Part shown: positions 52,169-64,000 of the stretch, piece after piece
Position numbering within the stretch: position 1 is the stretch's first letter
Layout of the letters: each line of letters starts with the position of its first letter
Assembly (NCBI RefSeq): GCF_043641665.1
Contig: NC_092183.1
Location: 24,701,492-24,765,491 of the forward strand
Direction: 5' to 3'
Length of the DNA: 64,000 nucleotides
Origin: Enoplosus armatus
Lineage: Eukaryota; Chordata; Actinopteri; Centrarchiformes; Enoplosidae
Program-made: the position numbers and the translations under genes
Notes under the pieces: generated by a model
What the model was told of the DNA's origin: nothing
Seen by the model: the letters and a program-made list of their open reading frames with translations, nothing else
Database searches by the model: none

Positions 52169-55100
52169 AGAATGACATCAGAATTTTAGAACAAAGCCAA
52201 AATTCTAGTATGTCGACATAATTATAGAATGGTATCAGAATTCTAGAACAGCGTCAGAATTCTAGAATTTTGACAGAATTCGAGAATTATCTCAGAATTC
52301 GAGAATGTCGACAGAATTCTAGAATGACATAAGAATTCTAGAATGACCTCAGAATTCTAGAACAACATCAGATTTCTGGAATGTCAATGGAATTCTGGAA
52401 TGTCGATAGAATTCTAGAATGACATCAGAATTGTAGAATGTTGACACAATTCTAGCATGTCATCAGTATTCTAGAATGTCGACAGAATTCTAAAATGACC
52501 TCAGAATTCTAGAATGTCATCAGAATTCTAGAACAACATCAGAATTCTGGAATGTCGATAGAATTCTGAAATGTCGATAGAATTCTAGAATGACTTCAGA
52601 GTTGTAGAATGTTGACAGAATTGTAGAACAGAGTCATAATTCTAGAATGTTGACAGATATCTAGAATGACATCAGAATGTAGAACAGAGTCAGAATCCTA
52701 GAATGACCTCAGAATTCTAGAATGTCATCAGAATTCTAAAATGACATCAGAATTCTAGAATGTCATCAGAATTCCAGAATGACATAAGAATTCTAGAATG
52801 ACCTCAGAATTCTACAATGTGGACAGAATTCTAAAATGACCTCAGAATTCTAGAATGTCATCAGAATTCTAGAACGACATCAGGATTCAGGAATGTCGAA
52901 AGAATTCTAGAATGACATCAGAATTCTGGAACAAAGTCAAAATTCTAGAATGTCAACATAATTCTAGAATGACATCGGAATTCTAGAACAGCCTCAGAAT
53001 TCTAGAATGTTGACAGAATTCTAGAATGACCTCAGAATTCCAGAACGTTGACAAAATTCTTGAATGTCGACAGAATTCTAAAATGACCTCAGAATTCCAG
53101 AATGTCATCAGAATTCTAGAATGACCTCAGAATTCTAGAACAACATCAGAATTCTGGAATGTCGAAAGAATTCTAGAATGACATCAGACTTCTAGAACAA
53201 AGCCAAAATTCTAGAATGTCAACATAATTCTGGAATGACATCAGAATTCTAGAATGTCATCAGAATTCTAGAACAACATCAGAATTCTGGAATATCGATA
53301 GAATTCTGGAATTTCGATAAAATTCTACAATGACATCAGAATTGTAGAATGTTGACAGAATTGTGGAATGTCATCAGAATTCTAGAATGTCGACAGAATC
53401 CTAAAATGACCTCAGAATTCTAGAATGTCATCAGAATTCTAGAATGACCTCAGAATTCTACAATGTTGAGAAAATTCTAGAATGTCGACAGAATTCTAAA
53501 ATTACCTCAGAATTCTAGAATGTTGACAGAATTCTAGAATGACCTCAGAATTCTAGAATGTCATCAGAATTCTAGAACAACATCAGAATTCTAGAATGTC
53601 ATCAGAATTCTAGAATGACATAAGAATTCTAGAATGACCTCAGAATTCTAGAACAACATCAGAATTCTGGAATGTCGATAGAATTCTGGAATTCCGATAA
53701 AATTCTAGAATGACATCAGAATTCTGGAATGTCGATAGAATTCTGGAATGTCGATAGAATTCTAGAATGACATCAGAATTGTAGAATGTTGACAGAATTC
53801 TAGAATGTCGACAGAATTCTAGAATGACATCAGAATTCTAGAACAGCGTCAGAATTCTAGAATGTTGACAGAATTCTAGAATGACCTCAGAATTCTAGAA
53901 TGTGGAAAGAATTCTAAAATGACCTCAGAATTCTAGAATATCATCAGAATTCTAGAACGACATCAGAATTCGGGAATGTCGAAAGAATTCTAGAATGACA
54001 TCAGAATTCTGTAACAAAGTCAAAATTCTAGAATGTCAACATAATTCTAGAATGACATCAGAATTCTAGAACAGCGTCAGAATTCTAGAATGTTGACAGA
54101 ATTCTAGAATGACCTCAGAATTCTAGAATGTCATAAGAATTCTAGAATGACATAAGAATTCTAGAATGACCTCGGAATTCTAGAATGTTGACAAAATTCT
54201 AGAATGTCGACAGAATTCTAAAATGACCTCAGAATTCCAGAATGTCATCAGAATTCTAGAATGACCTCAGAATTCTAGAACAAAATCAGAATTCTGGAAT
54301 GTCGATAGAATTCTAAAATGACCTCAGAATTCTAGAATGTCATCAGAATTCTAGAATCACCTCAGAATTCTAGAACAACATCAGAATTCTAGAATGACCT
54401 CAGAATTCTAGAATGTCATCAGAATTCTAGAACAACATCAGAATTCTAGAATGTCATCAGAATTCGAGACTGACATCAGAATTCTAGAATGACCTCAGAA
54501 TTCTAGAACAACATCAGAATTCTGGAATGTCGATAGAATTCTGGAATTCCGATAAAATTCTAGTACGACATCAGAATTCTGGAATGTCGATAGAATTCTG
54601 GAATGTCGATAGAATTCTAGAATGACATCAGAATTGTAGAATGTTGACAGAATTCGAGAATATCATCAGTATTCTAGAATGTCGACAGAATTCTAGAATG
54701 ACCTCAAAATTCTGGAATGTCGATAGAATTCTGGAATGTCGATAGAATTCTAGAATGACATCAGAATTGTAGAATGTTGACAGAATTCTAGAATGTCATC
54801 AGAATTCTGGAATGTCGATAAAATTCTGGAATGTCGATAGAATTCTAGAATGACATCAGAATTGTAGAATGTTGACAGAATTCTAGAATGTCATCAGAAT
54901 TCTAAAATGACATCAGAATTCTAGAATGAAATCAGAATTCTAGAACATCAGAATTCTGGAATGTCGAAAGAATTCTAGAATGACATCAGACTTCTAGAAT
55001 GTCATCAGAATTCTAGAACAACATCAGAATTCTGGAATATCGATAGAATTCTGGAATTTCGATAAAATTCTAGAATGACATCAGAATTGTAGAATGTTGA

Positions 55101-56021
55101 CAGAATTGTGGAATGTCATCAGAATTGTAGAATGTCGACAGAATCCTAAAATGACCTCAGAATTCTAGAATGTCATCAGAATTCTAGAATGACCTCAGAA
55201 TTCTACAATGTTGAGAAAATTCTAGAATGTCGACAGAATTCTAAAATTACCTCAGAATTCTAGAATGTTGAGAAAATTCTAGAATGTCGACAGAATCCTA
55301 AAATGTCATCAGTATTCTAGAATGTCATCAGAATTGTAGAATGTTGACAGAATTCTAGAATGTCATCAGTATTCTAGAATGTCGACAGAATTCTAGAACG
55401 ACATCAGAATTCTGGAATGTCGAAAGAATTCTAGAATGACATCAGAATTCTGGAACAAAGTCAAAATTCTAGAATGTCAACATAATTCTAGAAGGACATC
55501 AGAATTCTAGAACAGCGTCAGAATTCTAGAATGTTGACAGAATTCTAGAATGACCTCAGAATTCTAGAATGTCATCAGAATTCTAGAATGACATAAGAAT
55601 TCTAGAATGACCTCAGAATTCTAGAATGTTGACAAAATTCTAGAATGTAGACAGAATTCTAAAATGACCTCAGAATTCCAGAATGTCATCAGAATTCTAG
55701 AATGACCTCAGAATTCTAGAACAACATCAGAATTCTGAAATGTCGAAAGAATTCTAGAATGACATCAGACTTCTAGAACAAAGCCAAAATTCTAGAATGT
55801 CGACAGAATTCTAAAATGACCTCAGAATTCTAGAATGTCATCAGAATTCTAGAACAACATCAGAATTCTGGAATGTCGATAGAATTCTGGAATGTCGATA
55901 GAATTCTAAAATGACATCAGAATTCTAGAATGACATCAGAATTCTAGAATGACATCAGAATTCTAGAACATCAGAATTCTGGAATGTCGAAAGAATTCTA
56001 GAATGACATCAGAATTCTAGA

Positions 56022-57493
56022 TTTAATCTAGAAATTACTAAAACTATCTCTTCATCTAAGCCATCAACTTGTCTCTTAGACCCCATCCCAACCTGGCTGC
56101 TCAAAGAGGTTTTACCTTTAGTCAGCACTTCTTTACTAGACATGATCAATCTGTCCTTATTAACAGGCTACGTACCACAGTCCTTTAAAGTAGCTGTAAT
56201 TAGATTCTTGAGAAAGCAGTCGCCAACCAGCTGTGTGACTTTCTACATGACAATAGGTTGCTTGAGGACTTTCAGTCAGGTTTCAGAGCTCATCATAGCA
56301 CAGAGACGGCACTGGTGAAAGTTACAAATGACCTTCTCACTGCATCAGACAAAGGACTTGTCTCTATACTTGTTTTGTTAGATCTTAGTGCTGCATTCGA
56401 CACCATTGACCATCATATCCTATTACAGAGACTGGAACATTTAATTGGCATCAAAGGAACCGCACTAAGCTGGTTTAAGTCGTATTTATCAGATCGATCT
56501 CAGTTTGTACATGTTAACAATGAATCCTCCATGTACGCCAAAGTCAGTCATGGAGTTCCACAAGGTTCTGTGCTTGGACCAATACTATTCACCTTATATG
56601 TGCTTCCTTTAGGGGATATTATTAGAAAACACTCCATACATTTTCATTGCTATGCGGATGATACCCAGCTATATTTATCGATCAAGCCAGAAGAACCTCA
56701 TCAGTTAGCCAAGCTTCAAGCATGCCTTAAGGACATAAAGACCTGGATGACCTGTAATTATCTGATGTTGAACTCAAACAAGACAGAAGTTATTGTTCTT
56801 GGCCCTGAACACCTCAGAAATACAGTATCTAAGGATATTGTTACCCTAGATGGCATTGCCCTGGCCTCCAGCGCCACCGTGAGGAATCTCGGAGTTGTCT
56901 TTGATCAGGACATGTCCTTTAACTCCCACGTAAAACAAACTTCACGGACTGCCTTCTTTCACCTCCGTAACATTGCAAAAATCAGGAAGATCCTGTCTCA
57001 AACAGATGCAGAAAAATTAGTCCATGCATTTGTCACGTCTAGGCTGGATTATTGCAATTCCTTATTATCAGGCTGTCCCAATAAGTCCCTGAGGACTCTC
57101 CAGCTGATCCAGAATGCTGCAGCACGTGTACTGACAGGAACCAGGAAAAGAGATCATATTTCTCCTGTATTAGCTTCTCTGCACTGGCTCCCTGTAAAAT
57201 CTAGAATAGAGTTTAAACTCCTTCTCCTCACCTACAAAGCTCTTACTGGTCAGGCACCATCATATCTTAAAGAGCTCATAGTACCCTATTACCCTACTAG
57301 AGCACCCCGCTCCCAGAATGCAGGGCTGCTTGTGGTTCCTAGAGTCTCCAAAAACAGAACAGGAGCCAGAGCCTTCAGCTATCAAGCTCCTCTCCTGTGG
57401 AATCAGCTCCCAGTTTGGGTCCGGGAGGCAGACACACTCTCTACTTTTAAGAGTAGGCTTAAAACTTTGCTTTTTGATAACGCTTATAGTTAA
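56022..57493 (+). pseudogene. Reverse transcriptase fragment, LINE copy 5 (82-bp deletion, long C-terminal frame)
   Basis: The frame is open from the truncation point through the Met at 56142 to about 56202, where 82 bp covering LLKK to NLPFLSK are missing and the frame shifts. The downstream frame is open from before 56258 to the stop at 57493 (411 codons) and is the longest in the window. It carries [14 protein letters not shown], motif A (DLSAAFD, residues 42-48 of that frame), motif B (GVPQGSVLG), YADD (132-135), [29 protein letters not shown] and LLWNQLP. A D-to-N change gives SNKTEVIV where the others have SDKTEVIV. Without the endonuclease region and the N-terminal RT motifs it is not expected to be active. 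Confidence 0.9.
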
Positions 57494-57863
57494 GGGCTGG
57501 CTCAGGCCTGCCTGGACCAGCCCCCTAGTTATGCTGCTATAGGCCTACACTGCTGGGGGACTTCCCATGATGCACTGAGCTTTCCTCCTCTCCCTCCTCA
57601 TCTTTGCACATTCATCACAGTCCAATGCATGTTACTAACTTTATTTCTTCCCCGGAGTTTCTTTGTGCTTTGTCGACTCGTAGGTCGCTGTGGATCGTGG
57701 TCCTGGTACGCCTGGGTGCTGCTGCCGCCATGGGCCTGCCTGACTCTCATCTCTACAGTTATTATGTTTAGTCGTAGTTCTGTTACTATTAAAGCTCCTA
57801 TTATTAATCTAAGCTAATATTACAGCAATTTCTACTGTTAGTGCGGCCATACATCTTTGCCTA

Positions 57864-57905
57864 CCTGTCTGTCTGTCTGTGACTCTACGTCTATCTCTCT
57901 GTCTC

Positions 57906-57949
<44 letters not shown>
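57864..57949 (+). repeat. CT-rich microsatellite in LINE copy 5 3' UTR
   Basis: CTGT/CTCTGT/CT tract of 86 bp with a CTTTCT interruption that the other copies lack. Confidence 0.95.
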
Positions 57950-57952
<3 letters not shown>

Positions 57953-58132
57953 CCCAACCGGTCAAAGCAGATGACCGCCCACCTAGAGTCTGGTTCTGCT
58001 CGAGTTTTCTGCCTCTTAAAAGGAAGTTTTTCCTTGCCACTGTCGCCAAAGTGCTTGCTCATGGTGGGAACTGTTGGGTCTCTGTAATAACATTATAAAG
58101 AGTCGGTCTAGACCTGCCCTATTTTGTAAAGT

Positions 58133-58145
58133 GTCATGAGATGAC
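58133..58145 (+). other. 3'-end hairpin of the LINE (GTCAT-GAG-ATGAC)
   Basis: A perfect 5-bp stem with a 3-base loop, followed by TTTTGTTGTGATTTGGCAC and then the TTGAA tail. The stem is kept in all five copies (6984-6996, 13018-13030, 24881-24893, 35822-35834, here); copy 2 changes only the loop. In L2/CR1-type elements the 3' end is where the reverse transcriptase recognises its RNA, so this is a candidate recognition hairpin. That role is inferred. Confidence 0.5.
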
Positions 58146-58212
58146 TTTTGTTGTGATTTGGCACTATATAAATAAAATTGAATTGAATTGAATTGAATAG
58201 AAATTGAATTGA

Positions 58213-61200
58213 ATCAGAATTCTAGAACAGCGTCAGAATTCTAGAATGTTGACAGAATTCTAGAATGACCTCAGAATTCTAGAATGTCATCAGAGTTCTA
58301 GAACAACATCAGAATTCTGGAATGTCGATAGAATTCTAGAATGTCGATAGAATTCTAGAATGACATCAGAATTGTAGAATGTTGACAGAATTCTAGAATG
58401 TCATCAGAATTCTGGAATGTCGACAGAATTCTAAAATGACCTCAGAATTCTAGAATGTCATCAGAATTCTAGAATGACATCAGAATTCTAGAATGACCTC
58501 AGGATTCTAGAACAACATCAGACTTCTGGAATGTCGAAAGAATTCTAGAATGTCATCAGAATTTTCGAACAAAGCCTAAATTCTAGAATGTCGAAATAAT
58601 TCTAGAACGACATCAGAATTCTAGAACAGCGTCAGAATTCTAGAATGTTGACAGAATTCTAGAATGTCATCAGAATTCTGGAATGTCGATAGAATTCTAG
58701 AATGACATCAGAATTCTAGAACAGCGTCAGAATTCTAGAATGTTGACAGAATTCTAGAATGACCTCAGAATTCTAGAATGTCGACAGAATTCTAGAATGA
58801 CATCAGAATTCTGGAACAAAGTCAAAATTCTAGAATGTCGACATAATTCTAGAATGACATCAGAATTCTAGAATGTCATCAGAATTCTAGAATGACATCA
58901 GAATTCTAGAATGACCTCAGAATTCTAGAACAACATCAGAATTCTGGAATGTCGAAAGAATTCTAGTATGACATCAAACTTCTAGAACAGCGTCAGAATT
59001 CTAGAATGACATAAGAATTCTAGAATGACCTCAGAATTCTACAACAACATCAGAATTCTGGAATGTCGATAGAATTCTTGAATGTCGATAGAATTCTAGA
59101 ATGACATCAGAATTGTAGAATGTTGACAGAATTCTAGAATGTCATCAGAATTCTAGAATGTCGACAGAATTCTAAAATGACCTCAGAATACTAGAATGTC
59201 ATCAGAATTCTAGAATGACATAAGAATTCTAGAATGACCTCAGAATTCAAGAGCAACATCAGAATTCTGGAATGTCGAAAGAATTCTAGAATGACATCAG
59301 ACTTCTAGAACAAAGCCAAAATTCTAGAATGTCGACATAATTCTGGAATGACATCAGAATTCTAGATTGTCATCAGACTTCTAGAACAACATCAGATTTC
59401 TGGAATGTCAAAGGAATTCTGGAATGTTGATAGAATTCTAGAATGTCGACAGAATTCTAAAATGACCTCAGAATTCTAGAACATCAGAATTCTGGAATGT
59501 CGAAAGAATTCTAGAATGACATCAGAATTCTAGAACAGGGTCAGAATTCTAGAATTTTGACAGAATTCTATAATGACCTCAGAATTCTAGAATGTCGACA
59601 GAATTCTAGAATGACATAAGAATTCTAGAACAACATCAGAATTCCAGAATGTCGATAGAATTCTGGAATGTCGATAGAATTCTAGAATGACATCAGAATT
59701 CTAGAACAGCGTCAGAATTCTTGAATGTTGACAGAGTTCTCGAATGACCTAAGAATTCTAGAATGTTGACAAAATTATCGAATGTCATCAGAATTCTGGA
59801 ATGTCGACAGAATTCTAAAATGACCTCAGAATTCTAGAATATCATCAGAATTTTAGAATGACATCAGAATTCTAGAATGACCTCAGGATTCTAGAACAAC
59901 ATCAGACTTCTGGAATGTCGAAAGAATTCTAGAATGACATCAGAATTCTCGAACAAAGCCTAAATTCTAGAATGTCGAAATAATTCTAGAACGACATCAG
60001 AATTCTAGAACAGCGTCAGAATTCTAGAATGTTGACAGAATTCTAGAATGTCATCAGAATTCTGGAATGTCGACAGAATTTTAGAATGTCGATAGAATTC
60101 TAGAATGACATCAGAATTGTAGAATGTTGACAGAATTCTAGAATGTCATCAGAATTCTGGAATGTCGATAGAATTCTGGAATGGCGATAGAATTCTAGAA
60201 TGACATCAGAATTCTGGTATGTCGAAAAAATTCTAGAATGTCGACAGAATTCTAGAATGACATCAGAATTCTAGAACAGCGTCAGAATTCTAGAATGTTG
60301 ACAGAATTCTAGAATGACCTCAGAATTCTAGAATGTCGACAGAATTCTAGAATGACATCAGAATTCTGGAACAAAATGAAAATTCTAGAATGTTGACATA
60401 ATTCTAGAATGACATCAGAATTCTAGAACAGCGTCTGAATTCTAGAATGTTGATAGAATTCTAAAATGACCTCAGAATTCTAGAATGTCATCAGAATTCG
60501 AGAATGACATCAGAATTCTAGAATGACCTCAGAATTCTAGAACAACATCAGAATTCTGGAATGTCGAAAGAATTCTAGAATGACATCAAACTTCTAGAAC
60601 AAAGCCAAAATTCTAGTATGTCGACATAATTCTGGAATGACATCAGAATTCTAGAACAGCCTCAGAATTCTAGAATGTTGACAGAATTCTAGAATGACCT
60701 CAGAATTCTAGAATGTCGACAGAATTCTAGAATGACCTCAGAATTCTAGAATGTCGACAGAATTCTAGAATGACATAAGAATTCTAGAATGACCTCAGAA
60801 TTCTACAACAACATCAGAATTCTGGAATGTCGATAGAATTCTGGAATGTCGACAGAAATCTAAAATGACCTCAGAATTCTAGAACATCAGAATTCTGGAA
60901 TGTCGAAAGAATTCTAGAATGACATCAGAATTCTAGAATGTTGACAAAATTCTAGAATGTCGATAGAATTCTAAAATGACCTCAGAATTCTAGAATGTCA
61001 TCAGAATTCTAGAATGACTTCAGAATTCAAGAACAACATCAGAATTCTGGAATGTCGAAAGAATTCTAGAATGACATCAGACTTCTAGAACAAAGCTAAA
61101 ATTCTAGAATGTCAACATAATTCTGGAATGACATCAGAATTCTGGGATGTCATCAGACTTCTAGAACAACGTCAGAATTCTGGAATGTCAATGGAATTCT

Positions 61201-64000
61201 GGAATGTAGATAGAATTCTAGAATGACATCAGAATTGTAGAACATCAGAATTCTGGAATGTCGAAAGAATTCTAGAATGACATCAGAATTCTAGAACAGC
61301 GTCAGAATTCTAGAATTTTGACAGAATTCTATAATGACCTCAGAATTCTAGAATGTCGACAGAATTCTAGAATGACATAAGAATTCTAGAACAACATCAG
61401 AATTCTGGAATGTCGATAGAATTCTGAAATGTCGATAGAATTCTAGAATGACATCAGATTTTTAGAATGTTGACAGAATTGTAGAACAGAGTCATAATTC
61501 TAGAATGTTGACAGATATCTAGAATGACATCAGAATGTAAAACAGAGTCAGAATCCTAGAATGACATCCGAATTCTAGGACAGCGTTAGAATCCTAAAAC
61601 AGCGTCAGAATTCTAGAATGACCACAGAATTCGAGAATGTCATCAGAATTCTAAAATGACATCAGAATTGTAGAATGTCATCAGAATTCCAGAATGACAT
61701 AAGAATTCTAGAATGACCTCAGAATTCTAGAATGTGGACAGAATTCTAAAATGACCTCAGAATTCCAGAATGTCATCAAAATTCTAGAATGACATCGGAA
61801 TTCTACAATGTCATCAGAATTCTGGAATGTCGATAGAATTCTAAAATGACCTCAGAATTCTAGAATGTCGTAAGAATTCTAGAATGACATCAGAATTCTA
61901 GAACAAAGCCAAAATTCTAGAATGTCATCAGAATTCTAGAATGACATATGAATTCTAGAATGACCTCAGAATTCTAGGATGTTGACAAAATTCTAGAATG
62001 TCGACAGAATTATAAAATGACCTCAGAATTCTAGAATGTCATCAGAATTCTAGAATGACATCCGAATTCTGGAATATCGATAGAATTCTGGAATGTCGAT
62101 AGAATTCTGGAATGTCGATAGAATTCTAGAATGACATCAGAATTGTAGAATGTTGACAGAATTCTAGAATGTCATCAGTATTCTAGAATGTTGACAGAAT
62201 TCTAAAACAAACCTCAGAATTCTAGAATGTCATCAGAATTCTAGAACAACATCAGAATTCTGGAATGTCGATAGAATTCTGGAATGTTGACAGAATTCTA
62301 GAATGTCATCAGAATTCTAAAATGACATCAGAATTCCAGAACAAAGCCAAAATTCTAGAAGGTCGACATAATTCTAGAGTGACAACAAAATTCTAGAACA
62401 GCGTCAGAATTCTAGAATTTTGACAGAATTCTATAATGACCTCAGAATTCTAGAATGTTGACAAAATTCTAGAATGTCGACAACATTCTAGAATGACATC
62501 AGAATTCTAGAACAGCGTCAGAATTCTAGAATGTTGACAGAATTCTAGAATGATCTCAGAATTCTAGAATGTCGACAGAGCTCTAGAATGACATAAGAAT
62601 TCTAGAATGACCTCAGAATTCTAGAACAACATCAGAATTCTGGAATGTCGAATGAATTCTAGAATGTCAACATAATTCTAGAATGACATCAGAATTCTAG
62701 AACAGCGTCAGAATTCTAGAATGTTGACAGATTCTAGAATGACCTCAGAATTCTAGAATGTCATCAGAATTCTAGAATGACCTCAGAATTCAAGAACAAA
62801 ATCAGAATTCTGGAATGTCGATGGAATTCTAAAATGACCTCAGAATTCTAGAATGTTGACAAAATTCTAGAATGTCGACAGAATTCTAGAATGACATCAG
62901 AATTCTCGAACAAAGCCTAAATTCTAGAATGTCGAAATAATTCTAGAACGACATCAGAATTCTAGAACAGCGTCAGAATTCTAGAATGTTGACAGAATTC
63001 TAGAATGTCATCAGAATTCTGGAATGTCGACAGAATTCTAGAATGTCGATAGAATTCTAGAATGACATCAGAATTGTAGAATGTTTACAGAATTCGAGAA
63101 TGTCATCAGAATTCTGGAATGTTGATAGAATTCTGGAATGTCGATAGAATTCTAGAATGACATCAGAATTCTGGTATGTCGAAAAAATTCTAGAATGACC
63201 TCAGAATTCTAGAATGTTGACAAAATTCTAGAATGTCGACAGAATTCTAGAATGACATCAGAATTCTAGAACAGCGTCAGGATTCTAGAATGTTGACAGA
63301 ATTCTCGAATGACCTCAGAATTCTAGAATGTCGACAGAATTCTAGAATGACATCAGAATTCTGGAACAAAATCAAAATTCTAGAATGTCGACATAATTCT
63401 AGAATGACATCAGAATTCTAGAACAGCGTCTGAATTCTAGAATGTTGATAGAATTCTAAAATGACCTCAGAATTCTAGAATGTCATCAGAATTCTAGAAT
63501 GTCATCAGAATTCTAGAATGTCATCAGAATTCTAGAATGACCTCAGAATTCTAGAACAACATCAGAATTCTGGAATGTTGAAAGAATTCTAGAATGACAT
63601 CAAACTTCTAGAACAAAGCCAAAATTCTAGTATGTCGACATAATTCTGGAATGACATCAGAATTCTAGACCAGCGTCAGAATTCTAGAATGTTGACAGAA
63701 TTCTAGAATGACCTCAGAATTCTAGAACATCAGAATTCTGGAATGTCAAAAGAATTCTAGAATGACATCAGAATTCTAGAATGTTGACAAAATTCTAGAA
63801 TGTCGATAGAATTCTAAAATGACCTCAGAATTCCAGAATGTCATCAGAATTCTAGAATGACCTCAGAATTCTAGAACAAAATCAGAATTCTGGAATGTCA
63901 ATAGAATTCTAAAATGACCTCAGAATTCTAGAATGTCATCAGAATTCTAGAATGACCTCAGAATTCAAGAACAACATCAGAATTCTGGAATGTCGAAAGA
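58213..64000. repeat. 19-bp satellite array, segment F
   Basis: Same monomer family, running off the right end of the window. Two related stretches, about 59870-60540 and 62885-63540, share the order CTCGAACAAAGCCTAAATTC, GTCGAAATAATTC, GAACGACATC and CTGGTATGTCGAAAAAATTC, an offset near 3.0 kb. Empty LINE target sites are at 59521-59534 and 61282-61295. No gene seen. Confidence 0.97.

Larger units (their letters stand above)
35887..56021. repeat. 19-bp satellite array, segment E (20.1 kb)
   Basis: Longest uninterrupted satellite stretch in the window, about 1,060 monomers. It contains the end of tandem block II, a roughly 4-kb duplication (36541-40465 and 40715-44185), 209- and 323-bp units, sequence near 44290-45620 that matches segment A, and the 1,400-bp unit at 48481-52168. 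From 52168 to about 53515, and from about 55010 to the end, it matches the upstream flanks of LINE copies 3 and 4. No gene, RNA or non-satellite insertion was seen. Confidence 0.98.
56022..58212 (+). mobile_element. L2/CR1-like LINE, copy 5 (5'-truncated)
   Basis: Same truncation base and satellite context, with perfect flanks ATCAGAATTCTAGA at 56008-56021 and 58213-58226. It has neither the nested MITE nor the 16-bp UTR deletion. The end of the UTR reads TATATAAATAAAATTG, where copies 1 to 4 have an A-run, and I take this to be closer to the original 3' end. A private 82-bp deletion removes part of the N-terminal RT region. Confidence 0.92.

Overview
The window is vertebrate-type repetitive DNA, most likely from a teleost fish. 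It contains no host gene that I can support. About 52 kb (81%) is one 19-bp satellite whose commonest forms read AGAATTCTAGAATGACCTC or the same with TGTCATC, TGTCGAC, TGTTGAC, ACAACATC or ACAGCGTC ends. The other 12 kb is five same-strand copies of a 5'-truncated non-LTR retrotransposon (LINE) of L2/CR1-like type. The fish assignment rests on this LINE: its reverse transcriptase, its 3' UTR and its TTGAA-repeat tail look like those of common teleost L2-type elements. This is recognition from memory, not a database search.

Layout: satellite 1-5142; LINE copy 1 at 5143-7063; satellite 7064-10896; copy 2 at 10897-13092; satellite 13093-22151; copy 3 at 22152-24945; satellite 24946-33082; copy 4 at 33083-35886; satellite 35887-56021; copy 5 at 56022-58212; satellite 58213-64000. 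Every LINE copy starts at the same internal base of the element and sits at the same point of the same satellite context. The natural reading is one insertion, followed by co-amplification of LINE plus satellite, rather than five insertions. The 14-bp sequence ATCAGAATTCTAGA flanks the LINE on both sides. Removing the LINE and one copy of it restores the 19-bp phase and gives a sequence that exists elsewhere in the array as an uninterrupted empty site.

All five reverse transcriptase segments are broken. Copies 1 and 2 share a 1-bp frameshift and a nonsense codon. Copies 3 and 4 share a +7 frameshift, a 16-bp 3' UTR deletion and a nested 541-bp MITE-like DNA transposon. Copy 5 has its own 82-bp deletion. 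These shared lesions give a small family tree for the amplification.

The satellite has higher-order structure at many scales, all close to multiples of 19 bp: a 206-bp unit (three copies), 152-, 209- and 323-bp units, a 1,400-bp unit (about 2.6 copies), a roughly 4-kb duplication, and a roughly 11-kb tandem block (17790-28927, then 28928 to about 39150) carrying LINE copies 3 and 4. Size differences between duplicated blocks are mostly whole numbers of monomers, as unequal exchange would produce. Most monomers carry TTCnnGAA, the core dyad of a heat-shock element, which is the main functional hypothesis here. No CRISPR, tRNA, rRNA, operon or other gene system was seen.
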